A stretch of 64,000 nt of DNA from Carallia brachiata (taxonomy: Eukaryota; Streptophyta; Magnoliopsida; Malpighiales; Rhizophoraceae), in contig JADCRB010000064.1 in NCBI GenBank assembly GCA_021464245.1, positions 1,260,218 through 1,324,217 on the forward strand, in the 5' to 3' direction. The notes below the pieces were generated by a model. That model was not told where the DNA came from and did not search any database. It saw only the letters and a program-made list of their open reading frames with translations. The position numbers and the translations under genes are program-made. Positions 1 to 13,786 of this stretch are shown here, in pieces. Positions within the stretch are counted from its first letter, which is position 1, and each line of letters opens with the position of its first letter.

Positions 1-1914
1 TATATAAAACATAAATTGACATGAGCTGGAAATATTAACCAATTAAGATAACAAAAAAAAATTATCCACAAATTTAGTACAATAACTAAAAAAATTCGTG
101 AAAACTAAGGAAATAAAAATTAACAATGATGGTAAACATTTGAGATCATTTTGTAATATTTTTTAGTAAGAAGAAGGCCCAGCCAATGCTTCGAATTCGA
201 AGTCTTCGATGGTGTAGGTTCCTACACTTATACGTGAACGGGTCGTGGGGCAAGGGTGTAGTGTAGAGGCACCATTCAAATAAAGTCATGATGCTTGTTT
301 GTTTCTCTACTACGCCATCCAAAAAATGTTCAAGCACTGTGACACATTTTGATACCAGTTTCATGATAAAACTGCTGCCATACGAATGCTTAGTCTATGC
401 GAAATTACCCCATAGCCATGACCCGGGTTCGATTTTGGTTTCAGTTTTAGTTTCGTTCTCATTTCAGTTACAAACCGTTGGTTTTGATTCCAAAATTAAA
501 GAAAAATTATAGTCAGAACAACAAATTGACAAATTGACAGTTTAGTTCCAATCTTATGTTCTGATTTTGGTTTGATTATAAGTTTTAGTTCGATTCAGAT
601 TTCAAATTCAGTTTGGTTTGATTTGGTTCAAAATTGTTCAATTTACATTGATTTAGTTAGTTTGATCATTTTCTTAAAAAAATTTGCAATATATTTTAAG
701 TTTTGATAAACAAAAGTCATATAGATCTTTCTGAGAGGCAAAAGTCATAAACATCTTTGGACCAATGGTAATCTTGACTATTGATTTTATTTTTTTAATT
801 TTTGAAAAAAATCACTAACTTCGTTTAAACCGCAATTTGAAGTTTTTTTTTTTTTTTAAAAGTAAAACCGTAACCGTACAATCTTTTGACCAGTTCCAGT
901 CCCTCAAAATTAATTCTAGTTCAGTTCTAATTACAGACCGATCTAATTCTAGTTTGATTCCAACTTAAATCAGAATCGGGATCAAATATGTATTAGACCA
1001 TTCATTAACTTAACTAGTGGATAGTTATTGCTTGGACTTTTTAAATGCAGCCGAGGGCCGCAGCTTATTTCATGCATGGGCTGTCGATTGACCCCACTTT
1101 GCTCTTTACCTCTCCCTTGGCCCACCTTGAGTACGGACATGTCGTCAGTTTGTCCACAAGCCATCTAGATTTGGCCTGTTTTTTCTCGTATGAAAAAGAA
1201 AAAAAAAGGCACATGATGTTGATCATGGTACTTACCGATCGAAATTGAATTACGTACAAGCATCTTCATTCTATTCCTCTAATAAAAAAAATTTACTATC
1301 TAAATAATTATGAGTTTGTCCACCATAATAAATTGCAGTGATTGCCAAAGTTGATACCCGACGCTAACAGTCCACCAAATCCTTAAAAACCAAATTTGGC
1401 TCCGACACCCGTATATATTTCAACTTGGGAGGACTGATAGGGCGAAGATTTAAATCTAAATCAAACATGTGAAATATACATTGGATTATCATCCAAACTC
1501 CTGTGCAGCAAATTGGCTTTGTTAATTACTGTGTACTTCACGATTTAAATCGTGTATTGAATCAAAATTGAACATTTGTTTCAATTAACTTAGTCTAATT
1601 GAGATTTTCAGAAACATTTTCTGTCACCTTTTTATTTATTACAACAGTATAAATCAAAATCACAAATTTAGGTCTTGATTTCAAATTACAATGATTAGTT
1701 CAGCTTTAAGAAAATTTCAAGCTTTTTTTTTTTTTTTTCAAAACCATGCCTAATTGCCCATCATTAGCAAACTTTTCTGTTTAGTGTGGTGTAAGCCTGT
1801 GGGGTGGACTCACATGGCTGGAAAAGAGATTGGTGGGGCAGGCCATGGCTTTGTAAAGGAGTAAAGAAGTTTATGCACAGGAGAAACCATTAGAAACAGA
1901 CAACAAAAAAGCTC
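1..1914. other. Non-coding flank with degenerate repeat
   Basis: I see no gene here. Positions 405-990 are made of variations on a 'ggtttcagttttagttc' theme. The two ends are loosely inverted: a cccgggttcgattttgg-like start and an aatcgggatcaa-like end. This suggests an old terminal-inverted-repeat element. Short reading frames around 1045-1260 show no protein family. Poly-T and poly-A tracts occur at about 844-858 and 1724-1738. Confidence 0.45.
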
Positions 1915-1931
1915 CCTCGATATCTCAATTT
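1915..1931. repeat. Target-site duplication, left copy
   Basis: A 17-bp sequence, cctcgatatctcaattt, recurs with one mismatch at 2785-2801. The pair brackets the retroelement at 1932-2784. Its length and imperfect match are typical of LINE/SINE-type insertion. Confidence 0.65.
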
Positions 1932-2784
1932 TTTATTTTTGAACAGAAGGAAATAGGTATTTCATTAGTAAAGGCTTAAGACATTTATATAAAAGGTATA
2001 AACATAATGTCAAAAAAAAAAAAAAAGGTATAAACATAGAATGCTCACACTACAGTTACATAAGAAAATAATCAACTCACTCTATTTAAACAAACACAGT
2101 CTAACCCAAATACAAGTCAAGCATAAGACTCAACAACATCCAAGTAGCCCGATGCAAGCCCAAACTTGGACCCATAGCTCGAGTTAGAAAGAAACCCGCT
2201 TGGAAAGGAAGCAAGGGCCGGGAACCAACGACTCTCGAAACTCACCACCACCACACGGTAGTGAAACCTCATATCGAGGAGAGTGGCAAACCCCACAAGG
2301 CTATCGGCTGCAAAACCTCGACAACCAACTGAGTGCCGGCCGAACACGCCAAAGCACAAAGATAGTGCATGACAATAGTAAGGAAGTTGTCGAGCTCAAA
2401 GAAGCCGGAAGCAGGAAGGCCGAACAAACGCAGTGGCTGACAACCAAGCAAAACGCTAAGATGGCACGAGCAAGCTATACAGAAAGACCCTCAACCCAAA
2501 AAATAATCATGGGAAGACCACCAAAATAGCCAAGAAGCAAACCAAATGCCCACGAATAGTAGCCACCAACCGAACAAAAACAACGAAAGCCACCAACAAC
2601 CTTGAAACCTGAGACCACCACCAAAGGGACAAATCCCCATGAAATCCACAAAGGGGTAAAATGCTCACACTAGAGCACACACCCTTAGGCCAAGCAAAAG
2701 CTGGCCAAGGGACAGAAACCGAGAAAGAAAGAGAAAACGCTTTCAACATACGTTAGCAATAACGTACGCACAATAGCATTTTCT
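1932..2784 (-). mobile_element. Truncated non-LTR (LINE-like) retroelement
   Basis: A block clearly richer in G+C than its flanks runs from a T-rich left end (a poly(A) tail if read on the minus strand) to about 2784. It is bracketed by a 17-bp direct repeat (1915-1931 and 2785-2801, one mismatch). Both strands are open for short stretches, but I see no reverse transcriptase or endonuclease motif, so this is probably a 5'-truncated or untranslated remnant. A 14-15 bp direct repeat (aaaggtataaacata) flanks an A-run at about 1995-2040, a possible second tiny insertion inside it. The class assignment rests on the duplication and tail only. Confidence 0.5.
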
Positions 2785-2801
2785 CCTCAATATCTCAATT
2801 T
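2785..2801. repeat. Target-site duplication, right copy
   Basis: This is the right partner of 1915-1931. It differs by one base (cctcaatatctcaattt). Confidence 0.65.
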
Positions 2802-5741
2802 AAAAGCCTTCCCTTGGTAAAATGACGAAAAAATTGGTAAAATTAATATATTTTCCATTTAGATTCCCAATAAAATAATCATGAAATGGACCGTATTTCC
2901 TTCCCCTTTTGCCCCCATTGTTTAAGTTGCCCTATCCTATTTTCTTTTCCTCTAAAAACTGATGTTTGCTACCTTGGTTGTTATGCTACATGTTTAAGAT
3001 GCAGGCTTGCCTCAGGCTTTCAATGTACTCAAAAACATGATTTTTTAATATTGTAGTTTAGTAATAAGGACGTTAATTGTTGACATACTAAAGATTATGG
3101 ATTCGATTCTCGATTGAAATGTTTGGTAAAGTTAAAGACATATTTACAGAGTTTATTTTTCTGATAAATTCAATTTTTCTCAACGGAATTGTAAGGTATC
3201 ACTACACCTTTCTCAATTATCATATACAAGAAAAAAAAAAAAGGAAAATAGGTCCCTAGTAGCCACACAAAGGATGAACAAATAATTTCTCTTCGAGCAG
3301 CCGCTTATCAAAAAATTGTTTCTTTTTGAACTTCAAAGTCAATGACAATTTTGGAAGAAAATTCTATTATGGTCGTAGACGCGGTGATCTATAGATATTG
3401 TCTTCATAAAATGAGCGCTACTTGTATGTGGGATTCACCTTTTTTTTTTTTTTTTGAGCAAAATTCAATATGAGATTGTTTGCTTACGGATTTTCTGATC
3501 ATGAATTCAAAGAACTGAACAACCAAGAAAATCTCCAAAATTTCATGATTTAGACAATGAAAATGTTATTTTAAATTCCATGATTTTCAAATCCCTACAA
3601 ACAACCCTTAATATTGCTGTATACCAAGTGCTAGTTGCCCATTTTTCCTTGCAAGAAATTCACAGACAGATGCTTCAAATTTTGTGTAAAATGTAGTATT
3701 AAAGTTCTACTAAATTATTGCTCATTATGAGCGATCATGTTGATGAATAAGATCGTTATGAACTATATTTTAATATCTATGGTTGAAGTCAGTAGCTTTA
3801 AATTAAGAAGATTAGAGCTTTAACTCAATCCCCTTTTATTTTTTTTTCTCTCAAATTATTGGGCCACTAGTTCAAAAAATTTAGAAAAAAAAGTTGTTAT
3901 AAAATTTGTGATGAAATTTCCGGTTTGGATTTCAAGAAAACGAAAGGAAATTAGATGAAAGAAAATTTAATATTTATTTTCTTTTTTATTATTTTTTTTT
4001 ACTTATTTCTTATCTATACAAACAATATTCTTTTGCTACAAAATTTTCTTTTACAACTTTATTTCTTATTTTTTTTCTTATCATTTTTTTCACATATTTT
4101 TTATTTAATTAAATAATTTTATTTTTTATAACTTTCTTTTTTTACAATTTTTATTTTTGACAAATTTCACGCAATCCAAACATGCTGTATAGTTCTAGGA
4201 CTGAGGATAAGCAGACGTGAGCATGACATCAAAGTGCAATTGTGGTGTCGGGTGTTGATCGGATTGCTGATTGGCAGCCAGCCTGTGCCTCCTGCACGAC
4301 AAGCGGATATGGCCAGGCCATAGATTGCGAGCCACGCCACAGGCCCTCCCAGTGAACATGACCTCATTTTGCCAATGATCATACATCTATTCCATCCCGC
4401 TGATTATTAATCATGGTCATCAATTGGTTGATTGGTTCTTGTTTTATCATTTATTAATTGTTTTTGCAAGCAAACAGAGATTATTATGAGCTGTTAAAAA
4501 GCAGGAATACAATTGTGATTTAGGACCACCGGAACCACCACGCTTTGCTATAATCTTGTTGGGGATGCAAGGATGAGATAGCATTTTGGATAATTTATTT
4601 ATACTCGCCGATTCCATTATCTGCTTCATCAAATCTATGAGTGTTTTCCCCTTTTTTTTTTTTTTTTAACAAAAAAAAATTAGCTTCTTGCTTTTGTTTC
4701 CTATTTATTTTTAAAAGCATCGTTACATAACTCATCATTAAATAGACATAATTATTTAGCGATATCTAACATTCCATCTATTTTTTTTAATTTCAATAAT
4801 TCAATAATTTATATCACTTCATGCCCACGTGTGCACTAATAAAATCGAGCCATTTAATTTTTCTTAATTTGTATTTTTCTTGATAGTCAAAATGAAATGC
4901 AACGGAATGCTAGAATTAATTTTAATTTATTAGGAGATCGATTAGGTCCATTCTCTTTGTTCTCATAAATGACAGTACAAAATCCAAAACTTCAGATATA
5001 TATATATATATATAATTTTAAAATAAATTAAGTTTTTAACCACCCAAAGTCTTTGATAGATAAGTCTACATTAATTTTAACAAAAAAAATTTGGGAGATT
5101 CACCTAAGGAGTTTTAAAAAATTTTAAAAATATAAGACGTTAAATAATTAAATTTAAAAAATAAAAATAAATAAATTATTAAATACTGGTCAATAAGACT
5201 ATACTACTATTTAAGTAAAATCACGTAGTGATAGTCTAATTTTAATGAGCATTGTTATATGAGCATACCTTTTTTTTTCTCATGTAATTTGGTCATATTG
5301 CACCAACATATATACTCTTTACAGCAACATACCTATTTTTTGTAAAAAATGTAGATGTTGTTATAATATGATTAAGTCGTTTGATAAAAATGTATGCTCA
5401 TTAACATTTTTTGAATTTTAATTGGAGAAAAGAAATAGACAACAAAAAGTGGAAGATTTCGGGCTAAAGGCTAATAGAGACTGCCCATGGGCCTGACAAC
5501 CAAGAAGCTTGCCCTCAAATTCGCGAGCCCTTTTTCTCAATTAACGCGCACGGCACTCTTAACACTGAAGTAAAAATTAATAAAGCACATCACAAACAAT
5601 TCACAGCAACAAGAAGAACTTTCTGGGTGTGACATTGGCCGCCTTTGTTTTAAATCCTTTATTTATTTCTATTAAATTAAATAAAAGTTCGTGTTGAAGA
5701 AACCGAGACTCCATCCGCGCAAACAACTCTCTGGTTCCGCC
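2802..5741. other. AT-rich intergenic region
   Basis: No gene is visible. Positions 3045-3240 have loose Pol III A/B-box-like words and end in an A-run, so they could be a decayed SINE. Positions 3890-4190 are a purine/pyrimidine-biased block ending near 'caatccaaacatgctgt', which resembles blocks at 38456 and 50275. Positions 4195-4390 are GC-richer with short open frames on the minus strand that I cannot assign. The last ~250 bases before 5742 should hold the Derlin promoter and leader. Confidence 0.5.
3890..4190 (-). repeat. MITE-like AT-rich repeat, family copy 1
   Basis: This AT-rich block of repeated tttattttctt-type words ends in a 'ccaaacatgctgt' boundary. Two other blocks in the window have the same make-up and a related end: 38456-38770 ('gggtgtgtttgga' at the left) and 50275-50515 ('cgaacacactgtc' at the right). 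The family call is by eye. Confidence 0.35.
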
Positions 5742-8684
5742 ATGTCTTCTCCTGCCGAGTAACTGCATTATTCTTAATCAGATCTCTCAATTATTTTATT
5801 TTATTTTATTTTATTTTTGGTTAGATTCGTCTTCTGAATTACCAGTCCAGATTTTTTTTTTTTTTTGTGTGTTGTTGTTTATATTGAATTGAGGGCTGGT
5901 AATTTAAGTTATGGGCTTTGTTGCAGATTCTACCAATCGCTGCCGCCGATAAGCAAGGCTTATGGGACTACGTGCCTGCTTGTCACCACAGCCATTCAAC
6001 TTGGCCTTCTTGATTGGAAACTTATTGCTCTAAGCTATAAACTTGCTTTCTTCCGTTTTCAGGTTTGGGCAAACCTTGTTTTTACTCCAATTGGTGCTGA
6101 GATGCTTGTTTGGCAAACCTTATTATTACTTGTGTCGGTTTTCGAACAAGTTACTTGGCTTTAAGATTATTATCGATTCCGATTTAAATTGGCAAATTTT
6201 TGTGATGTTTGAGCGTGATGAGGAGATGGCGTAATTGCTAGTATCCGTTCGATTTCGTGATCTTGCGAGCCATGGCTAATTGTTGGCATTGTTTCTTTGG
6301 GCCATTGGGGATCATCGCTGCCCTGTGATCAAGTGATTTTCTTGTTACTGGGGACTATTTTAGTTCACATTAGATGCATCGGTAAATAATTGTGTTCTAT
6401 CCCACGTAAAAACGTCTAAGCCAATTAAAGTATTTGTGGATAACAAGAAGCTTGTTGAAGTTTTAGGGTTGAGTGGATAGCATAAGCAGGAATGTGGTAA
6501 GAAAGGCGTCAAAGCAGTTCATTCAATATTATCTTTTATCTTTTGGGTGGTAGCTTAAATTGTTGTGTTCTTCACTATTAACAGTTCTTAGTGGTTTCAA
6601 AACAAATATGGTCAAATGTAGTTGAGGTCTAAACCCTGTTGCTAGACCGCAAGAAGGTTGTGATAGTTATACCAATGGAATCCTGTTGCTATTTCATATT
6701 TCTCTTGTATGCACACACGCACACACACAAATGTGATCTCGCATGAAGGACATGCGTAACTACACCAATATGAGTTGCCTATATTATTCTCCTTCAATGT
6801 TTGATTTTTTTGAACTTAATTTTGACTGCTGTTCAACCTTCTCTCTTCCATTGAAACTTGCACATAGACCACTTTTATGACATAATGCGTGCTTCATATA
6901 TAGGTGTGGAGGCTTATTACGAACTTCTTTTTCCTAGGAAAATTTTCTATCAACTTTGGAATTCGCCTCTTAATGATGTAAGTTTTGCTTTAACATAACA
7001 TTAGATGGATGGATTTGGTTTTATTTTGCTGTTGCTGTTACTGGCCCTCAAACTTTTTGATCTTAGCAAGCATCAACCGGTGAATTGCCGTCAAGGCAAC
7101 ATGAGGGTGGTAAATGTTGTTTTATTTATGGCGAGAACCCTGCACTTTTGGTTAAGAACCAACGAGTCAAACTGTATATGGACCCAAAAATTATTTTTCT
7201 GAGTGCTGATGCTTTCTGGGTTAATTTCTATGTTTGCACAGAGCGAGATATGGAGTTCAACTGGAGAAGGGACCATTTGATAGGCGTACTGCAGATTTCT
7301 TGTGGATGATGATCTTTGGAGCCTTGTCATTATTGGTGTGTGGTTACTGTTTTTGTCGTTTGTTATTTGATGGATGAAATTACCGTTTTGAACCTCTGGA
7401 TGATATGTTGGTCAATAAAGTTAAACGGATTTACAATTGGACATGTCCAAGTTAACGTGAGTTTTGGAACATTTTACAAAGTAACTGGTCGAGCATGGCT
7501 CTTTTTGTTTCGTCTTCCTGAGGTTTCCTGCTGAACCTTTTTATGCCTTGTTGCAAACCCAACTCCAAGACTTTATTTTATAAAACAGCTTTAGTTAGGA
7601 ACACGATTCTCCATACAAGGTGTGCTTTTTGTTGATTGTATGCTTAAATATTACCGATGCAAATTTATATTGAGTGTTCTTTTTCCTTCATTAGGCACTG
7701 TCTGCTATATCCATTTTCTATACTCCCTTCCTAGGGATATCACTTGTATTCATGCTTGTCTATGTCTGGAGTAGAGAATTTCCAAATGCTCAAATCAACA
7801 TATATGGCCTTGTCACTCTAAAGGTATGTAGTTGTAATTTTTATGGTTGGGTTGTTTCTTGCATCTGTTTTGTAGATATTATGGCTTTCATGTTTGATGG
7901 GATGTTAATTTCTTCCTTTGTTTTGTCAGGCATTTTATCTGCCATGGGCAATGCTCGCACTGGATGTTATTTTTGGTTCCCCTATTTTGCCCGATCTGTT
8001 GGGCATAATTGCAGGACATTTGTATTACTTCCTGACGGTGTTGCACCCACTTGCAACAGGAAGGATCTTACTGACAACTCCTAGATGGGTGTATCCTTAC
8101 ATTGCATGGAACATGAATGGACAAGCGTGTTTAGCAAGTTTCAAATCTAGCAAATCGTATGCTTAATGTGAAAACATCATTATTAGTGGTTTGTATATTC
8201 GTCGCGGTCGCTTTACAGATATGCCATAGATGGATGCCCACACTTTCAATAGACATAGTAATTCACTACTTGGAGAAAGAGGGATCGGGCTCTTCCGTTT
8301 AACTTTCCTGTCATGACTTGCATGTTAAATTATATGTGGTTAATCTGCGTGAAAACATCAATTAGTTAATAGTATGCATTATTCCTTTTACTTTATGGCA
8401 TCTAATGAGCAAGTATTGAAACAAGAATCACATTGAAGTAATCTGAAGATGCATGACATTAGCTGATCTCCTTGTTTCTGTTATTTTAATCTGCAAATCA
8501 ATTGTTTTATGCTTCTTTTCGGTTTGCTTTTATTACTTCATTGCAATTTCCTTAATGTTATAGAAATAAACTGGTTGCAAGGTGGAGAATAGGAGCTCCG
8601 AGTAGGACCCAACTCGAACAGATATTCGTGCTCAGCCGGAGAGGAACACTGGTGGGCCTTTCCAAGGGAGATCGTACCGACTGA
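5742..8684 (+). CDS. DER1: Derlin-1-type ER membrane protein, C-terminus frame-broken
   Basis: Derlins are rhomboid-fold, protease-dead ER membrane proteins that help extract misfolded proteins during ERAD. Seven exons can be placed with GT-AG borders: 5742-5758, 5927-6062, 6904-6977, 7242-7335, 7695-7823, 7930-8090 and from 8564. They encode MSSPAE, FYQSLPPISKAYG, the conserved VWRLITNFFFLG (WR motif), ARYGVQLEKGPF, TPFLGISLVFMLVYVWSREFP, the GIIAGHLYYFLTVLHP segment, and WVNKLVARWRIGAP. In the last exon the frame as written stops at 8682-8684. The family's conserved tail (FQGRSYRL then ND) is present in another frame, ending at a stop at 8690-8692. The CCC run at 8608-8610 appears one base short; allowing for that gives 741 nt (246 aa), the normal family length. 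It could be a real C-terminal variant, a decaying copy or a sequence error. The neighbouring profilins match Arabidopsis order. Confidence 0.88.
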
Positions 8685-8805
8685 ATGACTAATCAACTTT
8701 ATCTCTCCTTCTCCATTTGCCAAGATAGGGCCACTAACAGGGAGCAATGCTCTCGGGACGGAAGTTGTCAAGGGTTTGACGTTTGAACTGACTGTTTTTC
8801 TTTCT

Positions 8806-9108
8806 TTAGCAACCCAAACGTTTTTTGGAAGTTTTATTCACTAGGGTAGTTGAGTTCTTGTAGAGCCAAACAGAAAATGAATACCCCCAGATAAGTATTT
8901 GAAGTTGACACAGTTGCCATCGGACTAATCCATCCATACATTGTTTTCTTTGCGGAACACGAGTCTCATAATCTGATCTAACATCAACACCGGCTTCTTT
9001 GAAAAGGAATAACCCCAGATAAGTGGTTGTAGTTGGCATATTTGCCATCGGATTAATCCATCCGTACATTTTTCTTGGGAAATCATTTGAGACACCGTTA
9101 TTGGTCAA
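8806..9108 (-). other. Coding-like tandem repeat, minus strand
   Basis: Two related units lie about 127 bases apart (core 8874-8946 and 9001-9073). On the minus strand they read YGWINPMANMPTTTTYLG and, in a shifted frame, YGWISPMATVSTSNTYLG, the latter followed by a hydrophobic run and a stop near 8810. Codon-level similarity between the units suggests a duplicated coding exon rather than random sequence. I do not recognise the family. There is no clear start or splice context, so this could be a gene fragment lying tail-to-tail with Derlin. Confidence 0.35.
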
Positions 9109-9777
9109 TATTCAAGAACATCATTTAATCATAGGGGAAAAAAAAAACAAAAGCGCTTCATTAGTGTTGTTTTGAAGTAACAATAAAATGATGTGGCTAT
9201 TAGGGTTGAATTTATATTAAAATAAATAGAAAAATTGGAATGTGGCTTTAGGTTTGTTGCAATTTATTGCTTCTTAATTGTGATTATATAGACTCGCATA
9301 CATTATTATAGGGTAAATGAGAAATCAATATATAGGCTTTGTAGAAATGATAGTTGAATTTTCTCAAAAAAAAAAAAAGAAAAAAAAAATGATAGTTGAA
9401 GAAGGAATCGGGGGATGTGAGGACGACGCCGTATAGTAGTAGCAAGGCGCGCCACGAAGAAGGCGGATGAATATGACACGTGCCGCGAGAACGTAACAAT
9501 TTTGTCTGTAGAAATCAGAAATGGAGCCTGAAATAAGGCGGAGGAAGCGTGCTGGGGACACTAATTGAAAACCGCGCAAAACGGACGGCCCAGAGAGCAC
9601 CAATCAACAGCAAAACAAAAAAAAAAAAAAGAAGAGACCAAACAAACAATTAAGGAGGAAGCAACAAGCTATTTGGTTGGTGGTGGTCGTGTTACTACGA
9701 TTAGACGACAGAGAAGCTAATTGTACGAGGAAGAGAAAGCAGAAGAAGAAGACGAAGAAGAAGAAATATTATTAAGG

Positions 9778-11326
9778 ATGTCGTGGCAAACTTACGTAGA
9801 CGATCATTTGATGTGCGACATTGAAGGCCAGGGCCACCACCTCACCGCCGCTGCCATTGTCGGCCACGACGGCAGTGTCTGGGCCCAAAGCTCCTCCTTC
9901 CCTAAGGTGATAAAGAATCAAAAAAAAAAAAAGAACTACAAACGTTGTTGTCTTTATTTCGGTCCGATGTTTACTGACCTGGTCTAATTAATTGTTCTCT
10001 TTTAGGAAAAAAAAAAAAAAAGAAAGAAAAATTCTTTTGTTGCTGGCTTGATCTGGTTGTAATGTGCACAAAATTGATCGTCTCGTTGACAATGTTGGTT
10101 CTGTTTTTGGTTGATCTCTCGGTGATTTGCTATGACGTGGCCGTTTCTATTGAATCTGGATAAATGCGGGTTTGATTTAATGATTGCATGTTGATTTGTA
10201 GCAACCTTAAAAGTCGCAAAATTCTTATCCGTTATTTTCTTTAATTACTGTCTTTTTGTGATCCTTACCTCTGTGATCTAGTCGCTATAAAAGGAAATGA
10301 TGTTACCGTGCATATCTGTATGCTTTCCTGCAGTGATACTTATTATGGAATTCCTATCATGTTGTAGGAGGAGTCAATTAAATTATTTAAGACTGTGAAA
10401 CGAAAAAAAAAAAAATTAGTCAGACACTTAAAAATCGAATGTTTCATTATATGGATTTCGGAACAATTATCATTTTTCTTCCTTATCGGGATTTCTTTTA
10501 ATAGTTGTTTCTTCGTTTGTAGGTGAAACCTGAGGAGATCACTGGAATCATGAAAGATTTCGACGAACCAGGTCACCTGGCTCCTATAGGCTTACACCTT
10601 GGGGGAACAAAGTACATGGTTATTCAGGGGGAACCGGGAGCTGTAATTCGTGGAAAGAAGGTGATGGACACTACCCAATATGCTCAACCTGATCAATATT
10701 GCTCGCTATTCGCCACTATGCTTTTTATATTATACGATAGTGGATGACTGGGATCCTTCTTCCACCTTTGCCTTATTTTCTAGACCTATGATTAACTTTC
10801 TGAATGTTTTTGCTCTGTTTAAGTTTTTTTGTTGTTGTGGGGGGGGGGGGCGGGGGTTAAATGGAGGGCATTAGGCCCATAAACAGGAACAAAACCTCAT
10901 TCCGCTTTTCATCTCCACTGGACGCCTACAACAACATGCACACCCCAGTCAAGTGAAAAATGTAAAAGCTGATGGCTAGTCTGCAACCATATTGCCCTCC
11001 TTTGATTGCCTATAAGACGCATCATATTTTTAGTGCATTCTTGTAATTGTGTGGGAAATTTCAACTCTTTGTCACTCTTTAATTTGAGGGGCTTATATAC
11101 AGATTCCGAAATCAATACTGTAATTAAGCAGCTGTTTCTTTCGAATATACCACATGTATTCAGTAAAATACTTGACTGTTTTGTTTGGCAGGGATCTGGA
11201 GGCGTCACCATAAAGAAGACAGGCCAAGCTCTTGTTTTCGGCATCTATGATGAACCTGTGGCACCTGGGCAATGCAACATGGTTGTCGAGAGGTTGGGAG
11301 ATTACCTTGTTGATCAGGGGCTGTAG
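9778..11326 (+). CDS. Profilin A (actin-monomer-binding protein)
   Basis: Profilin binds G-actin, poly-proline proteins such as formins, and PIP2, and so controls actin assembly in the cytosol. Three exons with GT-AG borders: 9778-9906 (43 codons), 10523-10660 (46 codons) and 11192-11326 (44 codons plus stop). They give 133 residues, the usual plant size. The N-terminal [12 protein letters not shown] signature, the [13 protein letters not shown] strand, the [21 protein letters not shown] core and the C-terminal [20 protein letters not shown] helix are all present with no frame break. The exon phases match plant profilins. The leader upstream is purine-rich (gaagaag repeats). A second copy, profilin B, lies about 9 kb downstream in the same orientation, so the pair is a dispersed tandem duplication. 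It appears functional. Confidence 0.96.
10839..10856. repeat. Poly-G run in profilin A intron 2
   Basis: Twelve G in a row are followed by C and five more G. The exact length is likely unreliable in sequence data. Confidence 0.8.
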
Positions 11327-13786
11327 GCCTGCTTTGCTGCATCATAACTATAATGTTTCATGTTTGAGAGCGCAAAGTACTGTTTTCACTTCTCTCTGTT
11401 TGTTTTGTCACTGTTATCCTAGTTTTAAGTTTACACCATTTGCTGAACCCCTTGAACTGCAGTCAAGATGCTGCAGATAATAACTATACAACAACAACAA
11501 CTACTTCTATTACTATGTGAGGATCAAATTGGCTGCTGCCCTGATGGCTCCTGATTTTCCTGTATTCCTGCAGTTTTGTGGTCGTCTATTCTTGGTTTAG
11601 TACATTTGAATTCCTTTTTGAGAACTTACTTGTGCTCCATAACCTGGCTAAACCAGATGCCTAGTCAACCTTTGGTTGTTTCCATAGGGTGAAGGAAGAA
11701 ACTGACCCCTGCCTGCTAAGAAATGCATGTTCGAAAAGCTTTAGATATTGGTTTAGGCCATGTCCAAAATTTGATTGCCCAAATTGAAGGCCATGTTTCA
11801 TGGACAAGCAGGAAGCTGAGGAATGGTTAAATGAGAGGAGAAACAAACAAGCAAACGAAAAAAAAAAAAAAAAGAACAAAAATATCTCGATGATATCTTC
11901 TAGAGTAAAAATACATGATTACACTTAATTTTATCAAAAAGTGTATATAACTTAACATTAAAATAATTATATAATTTATTTAATGATATCTTACAACTTA
12001 TTTTTTTTAAATAATTTTAACCATCAAAATTTGCTATTCAGTGATTCTTAAAAAGTGTTACCTAGTATTTTTATTTTTATTTTTTTTATGAATTTAACAA
12101 TTCAATTCTATAACTTTGCTGTTATTTTGAAGGAGTATCTGTATATGTTCTGAACTTTTTGTCTTGGAAAATGTCTATGGTGAAATTGTAATTGTTATTT
12201 TTGAAATTACTACTGATATTTTTAAAATATAAAAATAATAAATATTTCAAAAATATCAGTATTCGTTTCAAAAATATCAATTGTTATTTTAATCAAGACA
12301 AATTTTAAGATAAAAATTATTGAAATATTAACTTTTTTTTCATTTTGAAGCTATTTGTGTGTGAAGGTAAAAAGTTTTTTCCATACTCAAATTGACAACA
12401 TCTGCTTTTTAAAGGATCGGTTAACATTCTAGATTTTAAAGCTTTTGTGGACCTGCAGCACTTGCAACAGTATGACACTTACTGCACCCAAACAAAAAAA
12501 AAAAAAAGACGCCGGAAACGTCCGGAAAGAGTGATAATAATCGTTATCTTAGGAAAGCGTAGTGCGAGATAACTTCAGAAGATTATGAATTTAGATTTGA
12601 AAAAAATTTAATGATTTCACTTAAATAATTTTAAAATTATATAAATTATTACATAATTAAATTTTAAAAAATAAAAAATAAAAAATTATTAAATACTATT
12701 AATAACATTATATAATTACTTTAAAGCTGTTTAGGTGCAATCATATAATGTTATGTTTTAAATTAACCTAATTTGTTAGTAAATTTATAGATGACAATGT
12801 TCAATTTATTCCAATGTGCCGAAAAGACTATGTTTAATTTATTATATATCATTATCTGAGGTGATAATTTAGTATAATTTAATATATTTTTTTAGTATTG
12901 ATTCAAATTTAAATCTCTGTGCTGACGTTTACCTTTTTAATTAAGGATTAAATACTATAATGCAGTATTGTGAGTTTAAAATTTATTAATATTATAATCG
13001 AATGTAGAGAAGAGCCACTCAGACCCAATAGTATTCAGGTAGGAAGTCTTTTCTTATAAATTAGATTGATTGAACCAATCAAATGAGTATTATTTCAGTT
13101 CTAACTTATAGATCTGATTATCGATATATTCACGATGTATTTCTTTTTTAGTTTGAAAAATAATTTATTATATATAAAATGATACGTATAATTAGGTGAT
13201 TAAACTTATAAAATATTAAAAAATAAAAAATTATTAAATATTATTAAATAAAATTATATAATTACTTGTTATTAGCAAATTACTCTTGAAAAGATAGGCG
13301 CACAGCACACTACGTGCAAGTTTTTTTTAAGATAAAGTCACTATTTAAAATGCAACACTTGTGGTGAAGTTGTGCTGGTTTAGGTTAGTGAAAGTGAACC
13401 CAAAATGAAAAAAAGTTATATACCCTATATCAAAATAGTTATAAAGTTGATATCGTAAAATTTATATTAATGGATCGCAAAAAATATATTAAATTTAAAA
13501 GCATAAAAGATATATAAATCGTTAAATAAACTGTATACCTTTTACGTATCACATATTACCTACTTACATAGTTTTAACCAATGTTTAAAAGATACTATTT
13601 AAATGAAATTTTCACCAAGCAGTTTTATTTGTGGTAGCAATAAAGTAATCATATAATTTATTTAAGTGTATCTAATAATTTATCTATTTTTTTAATTTTA
13701 ATTATCTAACAATTTATTTATTTTTTTAACTTTGTTATTACTTTTTTTTTTTTCGTACTTCTTTGATATTTTGTTTTTTTATCAGA

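Noticed and set aside
2117..2749. Several overlapping open frames on both strands
   Set aside because: Explained by the GC-richer retroelement; no recognisable protein motif.
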